This document shows, piece by piece, positions 9,927-21,927 of a stretch of DNA of 64,000 bases. Numbering within the stretch: the stretch's first letter is position 1; the number at the start of each line of letters is the position of its first letter. The notes below the pieces were generated by a model. The model saw only the letters and a program-made list of their open reading frames with translations. It was not told where the DNA came from and ran no database searches. The DNA is from Uloborus plumipes (lineage: Eukaryota; Arthropoda; Arachnida; Araneae; Uloboridae): assembly GCA_038373865.1 (NCBI GenBank), contig JAXGGA010001186.1, forward strand, positions 101,467 to 165,466, written 5' to 3'. A program made the position numbers and the translations under genes.

Positions 9927-11140
9927 AAAAACTCGTCGTAATTTACTAGAGCATGGTCGAAAAGGATATTTCGGCTGTTTATATGTTAGTAAGTACATAT
10001 GCCCGTGCTGATAGATCGAAAAAACTACTCAACATTCATTCGTGGGTGAGCAAAATCAAAATTTCGACCGAATTTTGAGTGAAATTTTCTTTGTGATCAC
10101 AATATTTCCTTTACTAAATAAAAGGAAGTAAAAATGGCTGAAGAATCATGAAGTTTTGCTTTATATTTTGCATAATACAATACAGTTTCATTATATTTTT
10201 TAATTATATTTCGCGTTCGTTTATATTAAAGCTATATCAAGTGGATACACGGTATTTATGTATATTTTTAAATCAAACATATCATTTACAATGCAATAAT
10301 ATATTTCCTAATAACATATCTACTCCGCATGTTGTCGAATATGTAAATACTGGACATTTAGTAGCATACTGTGCAGTTACTGCCGACTGTCAGTCAATTC
10401 CGCATGACAATTAGAGTGAAAAGGGCAGGTAAACGGCAGTATCTGCTTTACCTCTCTCTGCGCTTGCAAAATCAAAATTCAATCGATTACCCAAAAAATA
10501 TATCGGAATAATAGGATCGGAATATAGAATTGCCGATGTTCGAAGTTCTATGTTTTATTGATCTTTGTAGGAAATCAAAAACGCGTTTCTTCAAATATTT
10601 CGAAAATTCATTTTTGCAGATACTGCCGTTTACCTGCCCACGGCAGAATATATGACCAACACGAAAAAAATGTCGAAAAAAAATGTTTCTTTTCGAATCT
10701 GGTTTCAATTTGGTGCTATCGGCGATATTTAGCGAATAATTCACAGGGTCCTGTCAAAATGGTCAATATTTAGAAAATGAAGCATTGTAAGACTTTCTTT
10801 GTATTGATTTACCCCAAACTAGGGGTGTCATTGTTTGAAGTGTTTTTTTTTTTTTTTTTGCTCACTGAAAGGCCCTATTTTATTTTATTGTTGTTCTAAA
10901 AACACGCTATATGCAGTTTCATACAATTTTGGATCACAGACGCTTATAAGAACAACACTTTTCGTTTCAATTGACATTTCTATTCTCCACGCTTACCACA
11001 ATTTATGTGTAAGAAAATGTCTAAAATGATGTTCATTAAAGAAGTGTTGCCTCTAACGCTCGTACATGATGACACGCAACCACGATCTTGTGAGCTATTT
11101 ATATACATCAATTATAAAATGTACGTAAAAGGAAGTAGCT

Positions 11141-11632
11141 CCACACCAGATTTTTGACATACAGACTAGTTCTCACAATACGTATGAGTCTGTTTAGGTT
11201 TGAAATGCAAAGCCCTAATCGGAAAAGAGGAACAAGTAACTACGAAAAAAAACAAACTACCCATATCATACCTTTTTCACACGCGCCATACACATTTTTT
11301 TTTTCGTGGACTGCAGCTTCAAAACTTGTGACAATTAAAGTGAGTTTTAAACATACCTAACGTTGCAATATACCGCCAACCCGGTTTTCCATCCGAGCTT
11401 ACCCGAGCAGTTCCGTGCTTATTGGCCCTCGTTAGTCTGGAATAGGATTAACAGAGCTGGAGGCGGAAATCCTCTTATAGAAGCAAAGAGAGTCAAAAAA
11501 CTGGTATCTAATATGAAATTAGAACACCAGTGAAAGATTTGCGCATAACGTTGTTTGGTAACACAGCTAAAATCGCCCAATGAACAACCTTTATGTGGTA
11601 AGTAGAATCGACAACTGCTCGGGAAAAGTTTT
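11141..11632. other. Unassigned spacer with a dispersed repeat fragment
   Basis: No gene is visible. Around 11450-11500 the sequence 'gctggaggcggaaatcctct' with 'aagcaaagagag' downstream resembles the arms of the inverted repeat at 50136-50500, so a dispersed repeat family contributes here. The rest is unrecognised. Confidence 0.35.
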
Positions 11633-11636
11633 TTAA

Positions 11637-13015
11637 CCCCTTCGGCCCTGGCGTTCTATTATTAGAACAAATCTTCATAATACTCTACATTCTTCCTTTT
11701 TAAGAATTTAAACTTCAAAATCCAGTGGATTACTCATAATACATGTCAGAATTCATAAATGGTACCATTTTTGCTCAGCAGATTTCAGCATGTGTTCTGC
11801 AGAGAAGATAATGTCGGTTTCTCACCACCTGCAGCAAAAAGGTAAATGCAGCTTTTATCACTTCTCAAAATGCTATTATATGTAATTTTCTGCATCTAAT
11901 AAAAATTTCACAGCACCAAATAGACTCTTCATGACCAGTTTAGTATTTTCAATGAAAAAAATAACTGTAAATTTAATTGTTATTACGATTTTTATATCTG
12001 TTCTACTAATAGGACATCAGGCCTTGGAGCACACATGGCCCATTTTTCTTCATGTTCTATTAAGAGTACATAAGGTGCTTAGTAGTGCTAAAATCATGAT
12101 TTGTTTTAAAACAAAACACTACTTTCTGTTAAATTATTGCCTCATGACTATAGTTTTTATATTTTAAGGAATTTATTGAATAAGCAGATGCATATTATTG
12201 TCTGTTTATATGAAATTACGCACACTGAAATTCATTTTTATTTGATTAGCCAATAGGCGAATAAAAAGTTGTCCTTGTCGGAAGTCATTCAGTGCCTAAA
12301 TAGTCTTGATAATTCTGATTTAGAAGATGTAGACTTAGATGGGTCTGATGATGAATGGCAGCCATCAAATTATGGTTTGCCGCACTTGATACCTGATGAA
12401 GAGAAAGATTCCATTATTTCAGTATGGCTATAACAAACTCTTGGTTAGAGTATAAACAGGATGCCGCTTCGTTAGGAATTACACGTAAAGATCAAATGGA
12501 TTTGCTCGATTTCACGTTTGATGTAGCAGAAACTTTGGCATTCGCAAAACAAGCAACAGCCGCTACTAAACGTGGGAGGCCATCAGGAAATAGTCCTACT
12601 GTATCACCAGCGAAGAAAAAATTAAACCCAGCTGTTAGACCCTGTGGAGATGTGAGGTATGATTTAATAAATCACATGATTGAGAGAAGTTCGAAACAGC
12701 AGAGGTGCAAATTAGAAGGTTTCCCTAGAAAACAACTTCTTATTATGAAAAATGTGAAGTGTATCATGTTTTCATGTGTGAAGGAATTGTTTCAAAAAAA
12801 TTCACACCAAATAAGTGTAAACGTACTTAGAAATAAATGTTCTCTTTTTTACTTAATAACAGCCTGGTGTCCTACTATTAGAACACTTTTTAATTAGTTC
12901 TGTAATTGGTAGAATCTCATAATATTACATATTTAACATGTTTACATGCATTATAGCATATATAACCACTCATTGATTTTTTATCTACCATATTAAAAAT
13001 TCAGGGCCGAAGGGG
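11637..13015 (+). mobile_element. piggyBac element with internal deletion
   Basis: Perfect 14-bp TIRs CCCCTTCGGCCCTG and CAGGGCCGAAGGGG are flanked by TTAA at 11633-11636 and 13016-13019, the piggyBac signature. A second inverted pair ('ctattattagaac' near 11653 and 'ctactattagaacac' near 12874) lies subterminally. The element is only 1379 bp. Remnants of the transposase N-terminus and C-terminus are brought close together (12262-12897), so most of the catalytic region has been lost. Confidence 0.88.
12262..12897 (+). pseudogene. piggyBac transposase remnant, catalytic core deleted
   Basis: One frame from about 12270 reads an acidic N-terminus (SLDNSDLEDVDLDGSDDEW), typical of piggyBac proteins before the DDBD domain, and stops at about 12433. 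A second frame starts at 12424 and runs 157 codons. It begins NSWLEYKQDA, continues with LDLLDFTFDVAETL-like sequence, a GRPSG basic patch and RPCGDVRYDLINHMIE, and ends RCKLEGF. These match the C-terminal part of piggyBac-type transposases, where NSW(L/I) and the R-x-DxxxH segment precede a Cys-rich zinc domain. The Asp residues of the catalytic DDD core and the full Cys-rich domain are missing. The first frame overlaps the second out of phase, with a 'ttatttcag' that could be an old 3' splice site. Confidence 0.75.
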
Positions 13016-13426
13016 TTAATGTGCATTTTTAGTACTCACTTGTGCAAAAAGTATGGATTAAATCAGCGGTATGTCATCTGTCGATCGCAATCGACTCGTC
13101 GATCTCAAGCGAGTAGATAGCGGTCATGTTTTGACCCTTGTTTTCTGTTCGAGTACAAAATAAAAAACATTAATTTCAGGAATAAAATTAGGTTTAATGT
13201 CTAAATCAAAGGCTATTTGAAACTTTTCCAAAGTTTTTATAGTTACTACAATTATTTTGATGCGTTTTAACATAAAATCAACCAGGCAGTTCAAAGCAAC
13301 TGCTTAATCAGTGTTAAAATCTTCTTTGATACGAGAACAGAACACCTGCAATTTAAATCCAGCCTAGTCTCAACTTAACTGTGTTTGCAACAAATCCGTT
13401 TAAATCTGCAGTGCATCCATTTAAAT

Positions 13427-15477
13427 CAGTGGTTCTCAACTGGGGCGATACCGCCCCCCGGTGGGCGGTGGGAAGATGTTGAGGGGCGGTGAACATATTT
13501 TGGGCAGCAGGGGGCGGTGGGCATATTTTGGGCGGTAAGGGGGCTGCGGGTATATTTTGAAATGTGCTTGTGAGGACATGTTTCGGCCGAAGGCGACAGG
13601 AAACCTTTTGCTTTAAAATCGCCATGGGATAGCTTTAATATTTTTTTGGTGGGATTATCTCCCGCAACCCTAATCTTGCTCCTAATGTCATGAAGGATAG
13701 CTAAAAATTTTCCAATAACATTTGAATTAAAAAAAGTTTTTTGAGGTGTGGGTCCCCCTTTTCCATAACGTAACTACCTAAAATATTTAAAAAATGTGTT
13801 TTATTGATATCCATTTGCAAATTTTTCACGGAACGAAGGGAATCTTGAACTACTCGCCTCTTCTCCAATCGTGACCAAACAGAGCCTAAAATTGTGTTTT
13901 TACGAGGTCAGTTTCTAAAAATGTCTCGATGAGAGCCACCTGACTTGAGAGACTCTTTGTACTGTTAGAGCATACCTGCCGGCCACCTCGTCTAGTGGTC
14001 AGCGACATCTGACCGTGATGCGGTGGCCCCGGGTTCGAGTCCCGGCTGGGGCATGGGCGTACTTTCTCTCTCTCCTGTCATTGTCCTTTCTGTGTGTATG
14101 AAAGTGAGTTATGAATGGATGCCTACCCTATGAACGGGTCCTTATGGCATGTGTGTTGAGTTTAAAACGGTCTTCCACCTAAATGGTGCTCTTAAAAACG
14201 GAAGCCGTATCTTTCCTGCCTTAAATCGAGCAGATTTCATCTACTCGGGCTCGGATACCCGAGTGGTATTAGAAACAACAACAACAAAGAGCATACCCTT
14301 AGCAACACCAAATTTAACTAAAAATCGCATTCTTCAGAGTTCAATGTGAAAAAATTTTCGAAGAAAACTTCCGAATCTTTACTATTCAGTCAACATGAAC
14401 AAAAAAAGTTTAAATTAGCGTTTTGTATACTTCAATTTCAGAGAAAGCTGGAACTATCTCTGACTCTCTAATATTGTCAAACTTAACCTTAAAAAACTTC
14501 AATTTTGAAAAATCATTATGAGAGGAATCTTTCTCGCAATTTAATATTACCAAAAATTGCCTAAAATTGCGTGAATTTTAAATGTTTCACCTGGGAGCGA
14601 AATCTGAACCTAAGAATAAAGAAACTGAAATTTTACGACTTCGTTTCGAAAACTAATTTCGGGGGATATTCCAAATATCTGATTATAAAATATCCATTTT
14701 TACTCTGATGTCGCCAAAATTATACCTATAACTTTTGTTATCTTATCTAACCTTCACAGCAATAAATTCAAAAAGAGTCAAAAATAATTTCTTTGAAATT
14801 AACTTATTTTCTAATTTCTAAGTTCAACTTATTTCAATTTTTTAGAATTTAACTTGATTTGTAATCCTTAAGGGTGACAGGTATAGGTCATAGTTCCAAG
14901 TCTTTGTCGCACCTGGGAAAATTAGAAAGTCCGGTTCGTTATTGCCCTTCAACAGTAAAATCCTTTACCCGCAAGTACTAAATGGGATGTGTATTTCATA
15001 GTTGCAAGGAAATAAGAACAACACTGTGCACAGTGTTTGGAGTCGGACTATTTAAGAAACTATTAGAACATTGTGTATTTTTCAAAATATATTAGTTTTC
15101 AAATAAAAATGTTGAAAACGGTGCATTTTAATTTCAAACCGTGTTGTTCTCATTTACCTTAAAAATAGTTCACTCATTTAATGGTCCCATTCCAGGCATT
15201 AATTATCACTCTGACGCAGTATTTCTGCGGAAAAAATGCTCCTTTAAAAAAAAAAAAAAATTCTCACATAAAGAAAAAAAACATTAAGCATAAGTTTTTT
15301 TGCTCTGTAGTCATTTTCAAGCAATCTGTTTGGGCAAAATTATAGAGTTAAATTGGCCAAAAAAAACTGCTTTACCTCCCCTCCCCCTTCCAGTTTTACG
15401 CCCGTTCTCAAAGGGGGCGCTGAAAAAAATTTCAATCCCAAAGGGGGCGGTAGCTGTAAAAAGGTTGAGAACCACTG
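13427..15477. mobile_element. hAT element (middle level)
   Basis: The termini CAGTGGTTCTCAAC and GTTGAGAACCACTG are perfect 14-bp inverted repeats. The flanking duplication is ATTTAAAT (13419-13426) and GTTTAAAT (15478-15485), 7 of 8 matching. GGGGCGGT-rich subterminal sequence follows at the left and GGGGGCGG-rich sequence precedes the right end, a common layout for hAT elements of this type. No transposase survives. It lies inside the outer hAT at 13064-15579 and itself contains the SINE at 13977-14287. Confidence 0.85.
13977..14287 (+). mobile_element. tRNA-derived SINE
   Basis: The 5' ~75 bp resemble a tRNA. A box-A-like segment TCTAGTGGTCAG lies at 13991-14002 and a perfect box B GGTTCGAGTCC at 14032-14042, with a CCCGG/CCGGG T-arm around it. 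A non-tRNA body follows, ending in an (AAC)n tail. A perfect 10-bp duplication AGAGCATACC flanks the unit (13967-13976 and 14288-14297), as expected for target-primed retroposition. The first and last parts of the tRNA-like region do not form a clean acceptor stem, so it is a SINE head and not a functional tRNA gene. Confidence 0.88.
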
Positions 15478-15587
15478 GTTTAAATCATCATCTCCTCCCC
15501 CCTCGCCACACACTCAGAGTCGATCTTATGTACCAACTTGGAAAGTAGATCTTCAATCCCTTTAGGTTGCCGACTGCTGGATTAAAT

Positions 15588-18500
15588 AGTAACAAAGGAG
15601 TATTTTCAGTAGTATCATCTGTCATACTATCATGACATTTAGTTTGACGTTCGCAGAATGCCAAATATTGTCATTTTAAGGGGAAATTAGGAGGAATAGA
15701 AGTGGTGGTAATTAAAATACATTTTTTCGAAATTCAAAATCTACCAGCACATATTCCTTCCAAGATTAAATAGCTTATTTTTCGAAAATAAATCTTGAAA
15801 TAGCTCTTATTAGACATGCTACTAAGTTTTACTCTTTGATGAGCACATAATAAGCACAGAGGAGAAATAGACGACTTTTCTTCAATAATAAAAAAACTAT
15901 CATTTAATTCAATTTTTCGTTACTTATTTTGTCACAATGATTCTGATTCGCGCAGGCGATGAAAAAACATGAGTGAAGCATTTGGAAAAACAAGTTTCAT
16001 GAGCTTAAAATGACTATTACTCCTTTTCTAGTTAATTTAGTTGCTTCGAGCTGAAGCAAGACCGGAAAAATTTCCACTGATGTATTTGTTTTGCGAACGA
16101 CTTTACCTCCTTTCCCTCTCATCTTTCAATGAGAAGAAACGGGTGGAAAGTTCCATGACTCAAGTTTTTGACTATATATTCCTAATCCTTAACGTCCCAC
16201 TGTTGCATTTCTGCAACATATGATTTATTTTAATTCAAAAGACTCATTTTTTTTAATTACCTACAAATCACTTAACTAAGAAAAAAAATATTACTGCAAC
16301 GAAATGCATGCTAATTTCGTCCCTAGTTCGTTTCGTCACAGCACACATTTTCCCCGGAAATCACAATAGTTATAAAAATCTCTGATGCTTCAAGAGCTGT
16401 GTCTTTATAGAGTCTCTTATAAAAAAAATCCATTATATTTTATTCTTCCTCTTGTTTATTGACGACATGAATTACCAGGTAAGAAATTTAACCTTGTTAC
16501 GTTCATTTAAAAGTAATTTTAATTTTGTATTGGAAAAAGCTTTTAAGAAATTTGATTTTACTTATACGTTGCCGCAAACAAAAAAATGACTGAAATTCAA
16601 TTTAAATCTCCTTAAATTTTTAAAAAATATTTTTCCTCTTTATTATTACTTGAGAACTAGCTGATATAATTTTTTCGTAGAAATTTTATAAACTTGCGAA
16701 ATTCGGGCAAAAAAGTAAAAAGCATTTTTGAAAAATCCAAGCATTAATGATTTGTCACTCAATATTCCTCAAAAAAAAAAAATGTTCTTCAGCAAAAAAT
16801 AAATAAATGAATATAATATTAATACAATAATAAAAAGAAATCAAAACACCGCATTTTGTTTTGAACTTATTTTATTAATACTGCACTATTCATTCTCGAT
16901 ATTTTCAGACCGTAAAGTACGATATAGAGATTTTCAAGGTACTGTCTAGACAGCTTTGATTTAGTTGTATTGCTCGCGTGTCATTTTTTTTTCAAAACTA
17001 TTACCAACACAAAATGCAATTTAGAAAACAGAGCGCAATTCTTTGTGTGAACTTGAGAAAATAGCTTCCCAAACAAAAAAAAAAAAAAATCTTCAAGAGC
17101 AATTCTGAGCCATCGTAGAGGGATGGAGGCAGAAATAAAACCTGTCTTTGATTCTTCTTAATGCTTTATGTTACGTAGAGGTAGATAACTGATTGGAGGA
17201 TTTCTTAAATCTTTTGTTAATAAATTAATATTGAAAACACCCTTTGAATATGCTGTACCTGTCAAAAACCGAAAAACGCTCCTCAAATATATCATAGTGG
17301 TTCAAATTAGGGATGTGCCGATAAGCAAACTGGCCGATTACCGATTAGCGATTAATCGGCCTAGCCGATTAAAGTTTAGGATGATTATTTTATTTTATTT
17401 TTCAACTTAACCATCAGTTTTTTAACTTTCTTTTACACAATTCCGCTTTCAGAAATAGTAACTTATTTGTTTCTGAAAGAAGAGTTTTTTAATTTCAATT
17501 TTCAAAAATAATTTTAAATTAGATTAATTTTATTATTAGATTTCTTTGAATCAATTTTCATACCTTGTTTACCCTAACGTGAGATCTAATAGACCGCTCA
17601 AACATTCATCCCTTCACCCTTAATACAGTCTGTATCCAAAGAAGTTGCTTTTGTTAGATTTAAGCCTTTAAATCTTTTTAAATACAATCAGCTCCATAGA
17701 AATTTTTTACACAATGTTTTACTTATCTTAAACTTCAGTTTGGCAACAGTCTTTAAATTCATATACCTGATGCATTCTTGTGATTTTCAGTAGTTGTGTG
17801 GTTATACAGTTGATTCCATGTTTTAATGTTTTAAGTGTCTCTTTACGTCAAATATTTTGACTTGTCAGTTGTTCGCCGTTTTTCTTCGTAGTCAAAATAA
17901 ATTGTTTTTCAAGAATACTGTTGATTTCTGGTGAATTATTCAACAGCTTTTTTCAATAGCTTCTTGTTTTGAGATCTCGAACATCAGCCTGTCTCATCAA
18001 CATCTTTCGGTGTGCATCTGGTTGAAAATTCATTGAATTCTTCAATAGCGGTCTATGAGACCTCACCTTCCCTTCAGTTACTATTTTTGGCAGTAAGACC
18101 CATGGTTATGACGTTAGGTGCGCCGAAATGAATTTATTTATCCAATCCGCGTTATGCGCAAGGGATACAAAATACTCTATATGATGCTGGGAATTATTTT
18201 GATTATTCTCAAATAATACGTATAGAATGTTTTATCGACGATGAAGTCAGAATTATTATTAGAAATATGACACGATGTACTAATAGTTAAGGCACTGTCA
18301 AAATTTTCTAGTTATATGCTATATTCAATTTTCTAGTATTAAAATATTCTGCACACTTCACATGTTAAATAACGAAAATAAAGTCATTAATAAATAATAT
18401 ATTCGTTTCTATTATTAGTAGCAAAATATTTGCTACGACATAAACTTTTCTCAAACAATCTTAAATACTTCGTGAAATGTCCTCGGAAAAAGTATACTTT

Positions 18501-18625
18501 AATTCAAAATTAAAAAATGATTTTTTTTTCCGAGTAAAAAAAGTTTGAAAAACATCTGCGAGAAATAACAGGATTCTATCTTAATTATATGATTTTTTTT
18601 AAAAAATAGAATGTTCCGCGGTAGG
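15588..18625. other. AT-rich DNA without recognisable genes
   Basis: About 3 kb hold no frame with a recognisable domain and no repeat I can bound. At 17308-17370 'agggatgtgccgataagc' followed by 'ccgattaatcggcc'-like motifs looks like one end of a dispersed DNA transposon, but no partner end was found. Poly-A and poly-T tracts are frequent. Confidence 0.4.
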
Positions 18626-18754
18626 AGGATCTAGAATCCCTCAAAAAATGAGCTCCAAAATAGCAGATCCACCTTTGTCTAAACTGGTAACTTGTTTTAC
18701 AAAGGTTGATCTGCCATTTTTGAGCTCATTTTTTGAGAGATTCTAGATTCTCCA
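18626..18754. repeat. Imperfect hairpin related to the 25.3-27.7 kb array
   Basis: The arms 'ggatctagaatccctcaaaa' with 'aatgagctccaaaat' and their inverse ('tttttgagctcatttt' then 'gattctagattctcc') surround a ~30 bp loop. The sequence just after it, 'atttggatcttggaagctga', is shared with the ends of the 25314-27743 repeat, so this is a diverged relative. Confidence 0.6.
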
Positions 18755-21338
18755 AATTTGGATCTTGGAAGCTGAAAATTTAGTGTTTCTGACTCCAAGC
18801 AAAAAAGTATGCGTTTCTACAAAGTTACTGACTCATGGCGTATAGAATAATTGACCTATAATTTACTGTTTTTTTTTTTTTTTTTTGTTTCAAATTATCA
18901 ATTTTGAGACAGTCTAATTTAAAAAGTTGATTAAATGATACGGGTTTCTAACCCGGATCCCACGGACTGTAACTATAGCTGTGTCTCAAACCTTTTTGAA
19001 AGTGGGTAGAAGAGTTATTGACCTCAAAACGTGACCTCTTTTTGAAAAGCATCAACTTTGAAACCTTTCAACTATTAAAGCAAAGAGGAAATTATGTTAT
19101 TTTCTATTTTCTGTCTGATGGGGGAAGTGGTCTATGGGGTAAATGGCACTTCAAATAAATGGCTGTAACTCACAAAGAAATGTGCGAATGAGTGATTTTT
19201 TAAAAATAGAAACAAGAAGTTAGGAATTACATTCTGAGTCAGAATTTTTACTATTGGCATTATTTATTTAACAAAGGAAGTCGTTTTTTATGTTTTTGAA
19301 ACATTTAGAAATTTGAACCCCTCTTTTAACTTTACTGGGAAATTTTGTTAGTTAAAATTTTGAACAAATTGAATGTACAGGAGTTTTTCTATATGCTTCA
19401 AGAACACTTACTCATTAGCAGCTAGTTGTATTTACTTTGGAACATATTACGAGAAAAATATGGCAAGAAATTGCTAAATGTAGCCAAGCTTGGCGCCAAT
19501 TAGCCACATTTCGGGCCACAATTGCATTTTCTTAACTGGACGCCTATATTCAATCATCTATGATGTATACCTGTATAATACTCGTGTATACACGTATATA
19601 TTCATGAATGCACGCATATACTCGTGAGTCGATCCATTTTAAAGTATTAAGTAACCATAACATATAAAAATCATGATTATATTTATTTTCCATCTATCTT
19701 TAACTGTGACCATTTTACCCCAATGTAAAATGGTCACAGATACATGGCGAAAAGAAATTATCACGAGACTACTTAAATATATGTTTTTTGTACTAAACTT
19801 CATTGTATTTTGTTCTATATTGAAAAAATGTAAAATAACAAAAACGAAAAAATGGGTGTTTAAAGAATTTCGTTTACTTATTATCCACCTAAGTTGAAAA
19901 ACCTCGATTTTATGACCCCTTTACCCCACCAGACCCTATAAATTATGAGTAATTCATCCTATACTTGTTTCCGAGGGTCACTCCCAACACAAACATGGCA
20001 AAAAATGTCGAAAATAGCACTATCAATCGACCTTCGCCCCTAAAAGCCAAGAGTGAGCCACCAAATTTTTTATGCTAGCATATGCCTACTACCTAAAGTA
20101 GTATCCGTATTTAAAAAAATGACATGGGTCACTCATTGCTTTGGGAGCAATACGATCCTATATTTAGCATCATATATTCACGATCTTCAACTTTGATCTT
20201 ACTCAATGGCCAACAAATTAAATTTCAGAGGAAAGAAGCCTCACATTTTCTTGTAAATATATAACTAATACGTTCCGAAAGTATCAGAAAAATTGAAGAT
20301 ATCAACTATCAGGCTCTTATAGGCTTTGTCGAAGCTTAAAGAAAAAATGACTTAAATATTTTATTCCAGTCATATATAAATGTCAGTCTAGTGCATTTTT
20401 TATTCGTTTTTTAGTATCTAATCGAAATCATGGGCTTTCTCCCTTTTTAAAAGTTTTTCTCAGAAATGAGGAGGGGGAGGCAAAAGGTGCGTACTCATTG
20501 TATTCTAGATAACAAAATATTTAAACTCAAGCCGGCATGTGTATAAATACGTCAATTTCTCAAAGTCAGTTTAGTAATGGCGCTCTCTCTAATCCCCCCC
20601 CCCTCTCTCCAATAACGGACCAGATAAGAGGAGGTTTTGTAAAACATTACAAAAAGGACTTACTTTCTAATATGAGTGCGAAAAAGATATTTATATTGCT
20701 TTAAAATGTGAGATGCATTTCAATAAATGTATTTTTCAACAATTGCCGTGATCAACGATGATTTTCCAACTGAAAGCTTACCGAGATTTTAGAATGAAAT
20801 CAGTTAACAGCAAGTAAAATTTATATTCTGGTTACCTTGGAACATTCATAAAAAATTTGCCTGATGCCGAAAAATTAAGGATTTTTTAGACCAACATGTA
20901 CAACAATACTAATTTTGCGAGCATTTTTTCTTCCTCTTATTAGAAGATTTATGCAAATATTCTGCATGAAATTGGAATAAACTATTAATTAATGGTTAGT
21001 TTATTTTATTATAAAATATTATACTATCATCGGGTTTGAGGTCAAGTACCAAAATTTCAGAAGAATCCGGTCATAGGAATTGAGGCAAAATTCCGGTCAT
21101 GTGAAAATTGAGTTCCAAATTCCGTTACATACATAGATACATACATGTGAAGTTCATAAAAGCACGTTAATAAAAAATCACAAAATTCATTTTAAAATGT
21201 CCTATATGATATTAATAAAAGGGTTTTTTTTAGTAGGAGTGTTTCTTTTAACGTTGACAAGTAAAAATTCTCAGAGGACCGGTCAATTTTTTTTACGGAC
21301 CGGTAGCTGTCCACCGGACCACCGGTTGAAAATCAGTA
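18755..21338. other. AT-rich DNA without recognisable genes
   Basis: No coding signal is visible. A perfect 15-bp stem with a 6-nt loop (CTGTGACCATTTTAC at 19704-19718 against 19725-19739) stands out. Near 21280-21345, repeated 'ggaccggt' and 'accaccggttgaaaatca' resemble a hAT terminus whose partner I could not place. Confidence 0.4.
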
Positions 21339-21346
21339 TTCTAAGC

Positions 21347-21919
21347 CAAAGTTTCCTAAAATGTGGTCCACGACGCTATCCTGCTAAAATGTAAACAATA
21401 GTTGAAACTAAAGGTCGAGTAACATCTTAATTCAAAACGAAAGCACATTCATAAAGAATAAAAAAATTCTTGGTTACGAAAAAGCAGGAGGCAGCAAAAG
21501 CCCCGGAACCTTAGATTGAGACATATTTCCGATCTAAATATTTCGTATGGTACATTATATTGTGGTATATATGGTATATTATGTTTGATATTGCATTTCT
21601 AAAATCCAATACAGAGTAGTACTTTCTGATCTCCTGACCTAAGCGAGACCTGAAGATGAATATTGTACATAAAAAGCGATATTTTGCTTTATTGATTTAA
21701 AAAACAGTTAGATTCTGTTATCATTTAAAAGTCAATGAGGGAAATAGAAATAGGATAACACGCTACACATTTATTAATTTTGTGTACATGAAAGAAAAGT
21801 GCAAACATTTTGGATTTTTTGTGGCAAATAAAGTTTTTTCTTTACGCGCGGGGGGGGGGTCCCCCCCCCCGTAAATATCCAGGAGGGGGGCGCGGAGGTT
21901 TTGACTTAGTGAACCACTG
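21347..21919. mobile_element. hAT-like element
   Basis: The ends CAAAGTTTCCTAAAATG and CTTAGTGAACCACTG are loosely inverted. The flanking 8 bp are TTCTAAGC (21339-21346) and CTCTAAGC (21920-21927), 7 of 8 matching. A poly-G/poly-C hairpin sits near 21850-21870. There is no coding capacity. The left TIR is degenerate, so confidence is moderate. Confidence 0.55.
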
Positions 21920-21927
21920 CTCTAAGC

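Larger units (their letters stand above)
8252..10646. mobile_element. 2.4 kb TIR element, copy A, 4-bp target duplication
   Basis: The termini are CTGCCGTGGGCAGGTAAA and its inverse (TTTACCTGCCCACGGCAG). The flanking duplication is AATA at 8248-8251 and 10647-10650. Related motifs (GGGCAGGTAAACGGCAGTAT) recur inverted about 200 bp inside each end (8425-8454 and 10421-10450), so the subterminal regions resemble short MITEs of the same family. In order, the interior holds part of a 'cttcc' arm (about 8456-9003), a central spacer (9004-9352), a complete inverted 'cttcc' unit (9358-10131) and a unique ~290 bp segment. No transposase is visible. A second copy lies inverted at 55751-58344. The 4-bp duplication does not let me assign a superfamily. 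Confidence 0.7.
7841..11140. repeat. 'cttccttttac' foldback unit, interrupted
   Basis: The unit opens with ACTTCCTTTTACGTAG and closes with GTAAAAGGAAGTA near 11127-11139, so it is TIR-bounded. It resembles the uninterrupted units at 9358-10131 and 56264-57025. It is split by the 2.4 kb element at 8252-10646. The left part (7841-8247) and right part (10651-11140) are continuous in the homologous copies, which supplies the empty-site logic. Internal motifs such as 'ggcgatattta' and 'tggttgcattcgaatgttcc' are shared. No coding capacity is recognised. Confidence 0.6.
13064..15579. mobile_element. hAT element (outer level of a three-level nest)
   Basis: The left end starts CAGCGGTATGTCATC and the right end closes GGTTGCCGACTGCTG. 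A perfect 8-bp duplication GATTAAAT flanks it (13056-13063, 15580-15587). The left subterminal sequence 'gtcgatcgcaatcga' and right 'ggaaagtagatcttcaatcc' recur in the second copy at 48419-49170. With the inner hAT and its 8-bp duplication subtracted the element is only about 460 bp, so it is non-autonomous. Confidence 0.85.

Noticed and set aside
13979..14052. A stand-alone tRNA gene
   Set aside because: Box B is good, but the acceptor stem does not close, the anticodon loop lacks the expected U33, and the unit ends in an (AAC)n tail between 10-bp duplications. It is a SINE head.
17308..17370. A complete hAT element starting 'agggatgtgccg'
   Set aside because: Only one end is visible. I found no matching terminus or 8-bp duplication.
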